Source of the DNA: an uncultured Clostridium sp.
GTDB taxonomy: Bacteria; Bacillota; Clostridia; TANB77; CAG-508
DNA: 64,000 bases
Assembly: GCA_946487895.1 (NCBI GenBank)
Contig: CAMLUO010000002.1
Location: forward strand, 1-64,000
Direction of reading: 5' to 3'
How positions within the stretch are numbered: position 1 is the stretch's first letter; every line of letters begins with the position of its first letter. Both the position numbers and the translations under genes were made by a program. The notes under the pieces were generated by a model. The model ran no database searches. It was not told where the DNA came from and saw only the letters and a program-made list of their open reading frames with translations. Shown here in pieces: positions 59,016-64,000 of this stretch.

Positions 59016-59788
59016 TATAATTCTTCTGCAAATCCTTTTTGTAATTTTTTAAATATAAAATATCCTATAACTGTTAATACTAATGATATTCCTAATAATA
59101 TTAGTAGCATTTTCATATCTGGCATTTGGTGATAATAGAAAATGTCTCTATATGCATTAATTAAATGTGTCATTGGATTTAATTGCATTATTACTTGTAA
59201 GTTTGCAGGTAAATCTGATAATCTATATACTATTGGCGTTGCATAAAATGCTGCCATTAATACAACCCCTATAATATGCTCTAAATCTCTGAAATATACT
59301 GTTACTGATGATACTATAAATGAGATTCCTAATAGCAAAATGTATTGTATTAATAATATAAATGGGTACAATAAAATATATTTTGTTATACCTAAACCTG
59401 CTCCTAATACAAATGCTAAGATTATTATTGTAGATATTAAGAAGTTGACTGCTCCACTTGTAACTACTGATATTGGTAATATTTCTCTTGGAAAATATAC
59501 TTTTTTAATAATATCTCCATTACCTATTATCGTAAATGCTGATTGTGTTATAGTTGTTGTAAAATATGTCCATGGTATTAATGCTACACATATGTATATA
59601 TGATATGTTTTGTCTCCTCCTGCAAGTAATGCACCAAATATAACAGAATATACTGCTAATTGTAATAATGGGTTTAAAAAAGACCATAAAATTCCTAATA
59701 TAGAATTTTTATATCTTCCTCTTATTTCTTTTTTTACGTTTGTTTTTAAAAGTTCTCTATAATTGTATATTTTTTGGAATATATTCAT
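59015..59788 (-). CDS. ABC-2 polysaccharide export permease (TagG/Wzm type)
   Basis: The 257-residue protein has six membrane segments and the ABC-2 signature region: NTNVKKEIRGRYKNSILGILW-like start (LLKTNVKKEIRGRYKNSILG), then IPWTYFTTTITQSAFTIIGN and NPMTHLINAYRDIFYYHQMP. It forms the channel of an exporter for teichoic acid or another lipid-linked polymer, with the ATPase encoded next. It lies upstream of prs on the same strand. Confidence 0.93.
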   Translation of the reverse strand: MNIFQKIYNYRELLKTNVKKEIRGRYKNSILGILWSFLNPLLQLAVYSVIFGALLAGGDKTYHIYICVALIPWTYFTTTITQSAFTIIGNGDIIKKVYFPREILPISVVTSGAVNFLISTIIILAFVLGAGLGITKYILLYPFILLIQYILLLGISFIVSSVTVYFRDLEHIIGVVLMAAFYATPIVYRLSDLPANLQVIMQLNPMTHLINAYRDIFYYHQMPDMKMLLILLGISLVLTVIGYFIFKKLQKGFAEEL

Positions 59789-59861
59789 TATCTTTCTCCT
59801 TGCTCCTGTTTTTTTATTATTTTTACTATAAAATTGTCTTTAAAGTAAAATACTTTGATGG

Positions 59862-60608
59862 TTATGTAGTTACTCTAAGATATTCTTTAACTACTTCATC
59901 TGTATTTCCATCCATTCTTACTTTTCCATCATAAAGCCATACTGCTCTATCACACAAATTTTTAACAGATTCCATACTGTGTGTAACAAATACCATTGTT
60001 TTTCCTTCTTTTTTTAATTCACGCATTTTATTAAAACATTTTTCTTGAAAATGCTGGTCACCTACTGATAAGATTTCATCAATTAATAAAATGTCTGCAT
60101 CTACATTAATTGCTACTGAAAATGCTAAACGCATATACATACCTGATGAATATGTTCTTACTGGATTATCTATAAAATCTTTTAATTCTGAAAATTCTAT
60201 TATTTGGTCTAATCTTGCATCTATTTCTTTTTTTGTTAAACCAAATATTGAAGAATTGAAATATATATTTTCTCTTCCTGAAAAGTCTGGGTGAAATCCT
60301 GCACCTAATTCTAATAAAGATGTCAATTTTCCTTTTGTTTCTATTGTTCCTTTATTTGGAAATATGATTTGTGTCATTAATTTTAAAAGTGTTGATTTTC
60401 CACTTCCATTTACTCCAATTAATGCTACTGTTTCTCCTTTTTTTATTTCTAAGTTTATATCTTTTAGTACTTCTCTTTTTTCTCTTCTTTTATTTCTTGC
60501 AAAAAATAACATTCTTTCTTTTAATGTATTTGCTCTATCATAATATATATTAAAACTTTTATATACATGGTCAACTTTTATTGCGATTTCATTGTCATTT
60601 TCTTTCAT
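59862..60608 (-). CDS. ABC polysaccharide export ATPase (TagH/Wzt type)
   Basis: The 248-residue protein has Walker A ALIGVNGSGKSTLLKLM, signature YSSGMYMRLAFSVAI, Walker B ILLIDEILSVGDQHFQEKC and an N-terminal extension FNIYYDRANTLKERMLFF typical of TagH/Wzt ATPases. There is no C-terminal carbohydrate-binding or SH3-like domain. It powers export of an undecaprenyl-linked polymer with the permease downstream. Confidence 0.95.
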   Translation of the reverse strand: MKENDNEIAIKVDHVYKSFNIYYDRANTLKERMLFFARNKRREKREVLKDINLEIKKGETVALIGVNGSGKSTLLKLMTQIIFPNKGTIETKGKLTSLLELGAGFHPDFSGRENIYFNSSIFGLTKKEIDARLDQIIEFSELKDFIDNPVRTYSSGMYMRLAFSVAINVDADILLIDEILSVGDQHFQEKCFNKMRELKKEGKTMVFVTHSMESVKNLCDRAVWLYDGKVRMDGNTDEVVKEYLRVTT

Positions 60609-60682
60609 TTTATTGCTCCTTTTGTGTATTTTTGTTTTGGTATAATTATATCATAAATTCTATTGATGTCAAATAGATTTAA

Positions 60683-60734
60683 AGAAAAAATTGCGCCAAA
60701 AGTAATTATTATACTACTTTTTCGCAATTTTTCT
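60683..60734 (-). terminator. Terminator after the GH73 repeat protein gene
   Basis: AAAAAATTGCG (60685-60695) pairs with CGCAATTTTT (60723-60732). On the minus strand TTTTTTCTTTAAATC follows. Confidence 0.75.
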
Positions 60735-60793
60735 CGATTATACTAATCATCTATTTTTTCTATGTTTAAATTAATGTAATTAAACCAAATTTA

Positions 60794-63700
60794 TTATTTT
60801 TCAAATAGTATTTTTTGACCTAATAATCTAATATTCATGTCATAATATTTTCCTACTACTGTATTATCAAATTTTGTATTTGAGAAATATACATTCATTT
60901 TTCTATTTTCTGATATATTTCTACTGTCTCCTGATTCTATCTCAAAATAGTATTCTTTACTTGTGTCTATTCCTTCTATATATCTATCAAAGTAGTATGT
61001 GTTTGTTCCTGTTGCTGTTACAAATACTTCCATATCTATTGTTCCATCTGTACTTTTGAATCTCATCTTTGGTGCTACTTCTGGTACTGTAGATACTCCA
61101 TCTACCCATTCTACTACCACTATTTCTCCACTTACATATGTTGAGTTATTTACTCCTATTCCTACATTAAATTGCTTTAGTTCACTATTTATATTTCCTA
61201 CATATGTATCTTTCTCAAATGTTATTTCTTGTCCTTTTAATCTTATTTTTTGTCCTTTGTATTTTCCTACTACTGTATTATCAAATTTTGTATTTGAAAA
61301 ATATACATTCATCTTTCTATTTTCTGATACATTATTGCTATCTCCTGATTCTATCTCAAAATAGTATTCTTTACTTGTGTCTATTCCTTCTATATATCTA
61401 TCAAAGTAGTATGTGTTTGTTCCTGTTGCTGTTACAAATACTTCCATATCTATTGTTCCATCTGTACTTTTGAATCTCATCTTTGGTGCTACTTCTGGTA
61501 CTGTAGATACTCCATCTATCCATTCTACTACTACTATTTCTCCACTTACATATGTTGAATTATTTTCTCCTATTCCTACATTAAATTGTTTCAGTTCACT
61601 ATTTATATTTCCTACATAACTATTATCTTTAAATAAAATATTTTTGTTATTTATTACTACTTTATAATTTCTATATTCACCTAATTCTGTTTTTATCTTA
61701 GAAATATCTATTACATTTTCCTTATTAATTGAAATATTATATTCAGTTACTAATTCTATTTTTAATTCATATTGTTTAGTAGTATCTATATTATCAATAT
61801 ATCTATCAAAATAATATGTATTTGTTCCTGTTGGAGTAACAAAGGCTTCCATAGCTACATTTCCATCTGTATTTACTAAAGTAATCTTAGGTATATCAAT
61901 TGGAACTGTTGATTCTTCATTCACCCATTCAATTGCAACTACTTCTCCACTTATATAATATTTACCTTCTTCAGTTTTATTTAAAATTAATTTTTTCAAT
62001 TCATTTGTTAAATTTCCGTCGTATTGATATTTTAATTTATTATCTTTTATAATTACATCAACTTTTCCTATTGTTCCTAACTTTCTATTTGAAATTTTTA
62101 CAACTGCTTTTCTATTTATTGCAATATTACTTGCTTCTGTTAGTTCAATATAAAGTTGATATTCTTTATTTTTATCTAAACCATCAATATATCCATCAAA
62201 ATAGTATATATTTCCTGAATCTTGTTTAGAAAATAGTGTTTCTTTAACTTTTCCATCTGTTGATTCTATTGTAACTGTAGGAACTGTCTCTGGATTCACA
62301 GTTTCTCCTGCTACATTTTCAGTTACTTTTACTTTTCCACTAATATAATGGCTTGTTTCACTTACTTCATGTAAAGCAATTTCTTGAATTTCATTTTCTA
62401 CACTACCTTCATATTTAAAGCATATATTTCCATCTTCTATTAGCATATCTTTATATTTAAATTTTCCTAATGTTGAATCAGTTAACCCTAGAATATTTGT
62501 CTTATTATTTGAAACGTTATTTTCTTCTGATAATTCTATTTTTATTTGATATGTTTTATTAGTATTAACTCCATCTATAAATTTATCAAAATAGTAATTA
62601 TTTAAAGAATCATATTTTACAAACATTTCTTCATTTACTGTACCATCAGTTGATACTAATGTCATTTTTGGTACTTCTGAAGGTACTGTTGATAAATCAT
62701 TTATCCATTCTATCAGCATTACATTTCCACTTATATAATATGCCCCATCTTCTGTTTGATTTAATGTAATATCATATAATTGATGTGTCAAGCCACCTTC
62801 ATATGTTCCTAAACATAATATATTATTTGTTATATAACATGTACTATTGCTAAAGTTCTTATTTGGTAAATTTACTGTCATTGATTTATTATTAGAAATA
62901 TTTGAATTTTCAGTTAATTCTGCTTTTATTATATATCTTTTTGTTTTGTCTAAATCATTTATATATCCATCAAAATAAAAGTTATTACCAAATTTCTGAG
63001 TAACATATAATTCTTTAATTACTGTTCCATCTGTTGATTCTAAAGTTAATTTTGGTATTGTTCTTGGAACTGTTGACTCTCCATTAATCCATTCTACTAT
63101 TACAATATCTCCTGTTATATACTCAGCACCACTTTCGTTTTTTGCAACGTCAAATGATGTTATTTCACTTGAAATGTTTCCCTCATATTTTTCGTCATCA
63201 TTTAGTGGTCTTGGGCATGGAGATGTAGGCATATTTTCATACAATGGAATTATAAACTCAAAAGAACTATCTAAAATTCCATTATTTTTATATCCATAAT
63301 ACATTGTATTTCCTTCAGTATTTGCTGCTGTAAGGTTTGCCATATATTGATGATTATATAATCCCCCTTGCTCTATAACATCAAATTTTTGAAAATATAA
63401 TGTACTTTGGCCAACATCAATATATCCATCTTTTATAAATTGTGTTCCTCCAATAATTGATTGTTCTACCGAAAACCAACCTTGTTCATATGCATATTTA
63501 GCACCAGCTAATAACCCTGCCTGTGTATCATTTCCACTTACCTTTATATTAAACAAATTATATACAACTACTTTTTCTCCCGTTTCAGTAGTGTATACAT
63601 ATCCATTCATTGCTCCTCCACCGTCTGCTCCTTGCTCTTGTTTTAATCTAGAAACAATGTGAAATGGGCTTATATTGTTTTGGACAGATGCTTGCATTAT

Positions 63701-64000
63701 TGCATCTATATAGGACTCTTTTGTTCCTAAAAAAGTACCTTGTACCATTTTTTTAACTGCTTCTCTATCTCCAACTGTAGAGGCTAAATCTTGAAATTGG
63801 AAAATCCAGTCATCTGTTAAGCTATTTCTTGGATCTATCATATATGCAATTGCTTCTTTAGAAGCACAAAACCATCTTTTAGATACATCATATCTAACAT
63901 ATCCACAGATTGGACACACCCATTCACCACTATATGTATCATAAATTAAATTAATTGGACTTCCCAAATGTCCTCCATACTCTCCTTCAATTACACTATC
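60794..64000 (-). CDS. Large cell-surface glucosaminidase (GH73-like) with six repeats, 5' end missing
   Basis: The frame is open to the window edge, so the true start and any signal peptide are outside; 1068 residues are visible. Near the N-terminal side, VCPICGYVRYDVSKRWFCAS and AIAYMIDPRNSLTDDWIFQF precede a glucosaminidase domain (QASVQNNISPFHIVSRLKQE, with the catalytic Glu, then YNLFNIKVSGNDTQAGLLAG). From about residue 270 six repeats of about 130 residues follow, each with (Y)(I/V)SG.(V)..(I/V)EW(I)..STVP..(A/I)PK and (Y)YFD.YI. There is no LPxTG signal. It probably remodels peptidoglycan outside the cell. Confidence 0.85.
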   Translation of the reverse strand, partial: DSVIEGEYGGHLGSPINLIYDTYSGEWVCPICGYVRYDVSKRWFCASKEAIAYMIDPRNSLTDDWIFQFQDLASTVGDREAVKKMVQGTFLGTKESYIDAIMQASVQNNISPFHIVSRLKQEQGADGGGAMNGYVYTTETGEKVVVYNLFNIKVSGNDTQAGLLAGAKYAYEQGWFSVEQSIIGGTQFIKDGYIDVGQSTLYFQKFDVIEQGGLYNHQYMANLTAANTEGNTMYYGYKNNGILDSSFEFIIPLYENMPTSPCPRPLNDDEKYEGNISSEITSFDVAKNESGAEYITGDIVIVEWINGESTVPRTIPKLTLESTDGTVIKELYVTQKFGNNFYFDGYINDLDKTKRYIIKAELTENSNISNNKSMTVNLPNKNFSNSTCYITNNILCLGTYEGGLTHQLYDITLNQTEDGAYYISGNVMLIEWINDLSTVPSEVPKMTLVSTDGTVNEEMFVKYDSLNNYYFDKFIDGVNTNKTYQIKIELSEENNVSNNKTNILGLTDSTLGKFKYKDMLIEDGNICFKYEGSVENEIQEIALHEVSETSHYISGKVKVTENVAGETVNPETVPTVTIESTDGKVKETLFSKQDSGNIYYFDGYIDGLDKNKEYQLYIELTEASNIAINRKAVVKISNRKLGTIGKVDVIIKDNKLKYQYDGNLTNELKKLILNKTEEGKYYISGEVVAIEWVNEESTVPIDIPKITLVNTDGNVAMEAFVTPTGTNTYYFDRYIDNIDTTKQYELKIELVTEYNISINKENVIDISKIKTELGEYRNYKVVINNKNILFKDNSYVGNINSELKQFNVGIGENNSTYVSGEIVVVEWIDGVSTVPEVAPKMRFKSTDGTIDMEVFVTATGTNTYYFDRYIEGIDTSKEYYFEIESGDSNNVSENRKMNVYFSNTKFDNTVVGKYKGQKIRLKGQEITFEKDTYVGNINSELKQFNVGIGVNNSTYVSGEIVVVEWVDGVSTVPEVAPKMRFKSTDGTIDMEVFVTATGTNTYYFDRYIEGIDTSKEYYFEIESGDSRNISENRKMNVYFSNTKFDNTVVGKYYDMNIRLLGQKILFEK
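60797..61624 (-). repeat. Tandem duplication inside the GH73 gene, period 414 bp
   Basis: The last two of the six protein repeats are nearly identical in DNA with a 414-base (138-codon) offset, for example TCCTACTACTGTATTATCAA at 60851 and 61265. Differences are few, and several are silent or conservative. The other four copies diverge strongly, so this copy is recent. Confidence 0.85.

Noticed and set aside
58924..59031. Longer N terminus for prs
   Set aside because: The extension is read through the GGGGACGGTCC repeat; GGAGGAGAT and the family N terminus support the start at 58923.

Overview
The window is low-G+C DNA (roughly 27-30% by eye) from a spore-forming member of the Bacillota, most likely an uncultured gut-type Clostridia. 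Supporting genes are splB, dpaA (spoVFA), spoIIM, spoVT, a CIRCE-controlled hrcA-grpE-dnaK cluster, a MecA_N-type penicillin-binding protein, a sortase, an LtaS-like enzyme, and a TagGH-type ABC exporter. I cannot name the genus.

Layout. 0-3.5 kb: heat-shock operon (minus strand) behind two CIRCE operators, then splB-dps. 4-16 kb: ferritin-like protein, a murI fragment, flavoprotein, PBP, dpaA, uppP, TPR protein, lytic transglycosylase, polA, a GT-C-like membrane protein, ferredoxin and nadE. 17-19 kb: a plus-strand pair (AraC-GyrI regulator and a foreign-looking radical SAM gene). 19-28 kb: nitroreductase, Fic, MBL hydrolase, queH, ruvB, LtaS-like, a two-subunit glycosyltransferase, xerD and spoIIM. 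28-35 kb: EndoQ, a degenerate HD-GYP protein, rnhA, tmcAL, two decayed gene remnants, tRNA-Tyr, tRNA-Met, dprA and folD. 35-50 kb: ligA, a 925-residue unknown, sortase, HIT, a short alaS, spoVT, a KAP NTPase, comFC and recD2. 50-64 kb: Rpn-like nuclease, obgE, trpS, lineage-specific proteins, polysaccharide glycosylation and export genes, prs, and a large repeat-bearing GH73 protein running off the end.

The most striking observation concerns the codon CGG. Four core genes (nadE, dprA, recD2 twice, trpS) are each broken by one extra base. At all five sites the extra base is a C directly before a conserved glycine codon, so the out-of-place codon is always CGG followed by one base (CGGA four times, CGGC once). 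Skipping the C, or reading CGGN as a four-base codon, restores a full-length protein with its family motif intact. A manual reading of every other host-like gene found no in-frame CGG. The only in-frame CGG codons are in the foreign-looking radical SAM gene and in a 39-codon orphan ORF. This suggests that CGG is a dedicated +1 shift or quadruplet codon in this lineage, rather than that the genes are five independent pseudogenes or errors.

A second layer is a set of short hairpin repeats whose loops share a GGGAC(G) core. At least twelve copies lie mostly just 3' of stop codons in sense orientation. Some supply the last codons of proteins (LigA and EndoQ share a VSLGTGS tail) and one sits in a dinD remnant, which suggests REP-like mobile elements.
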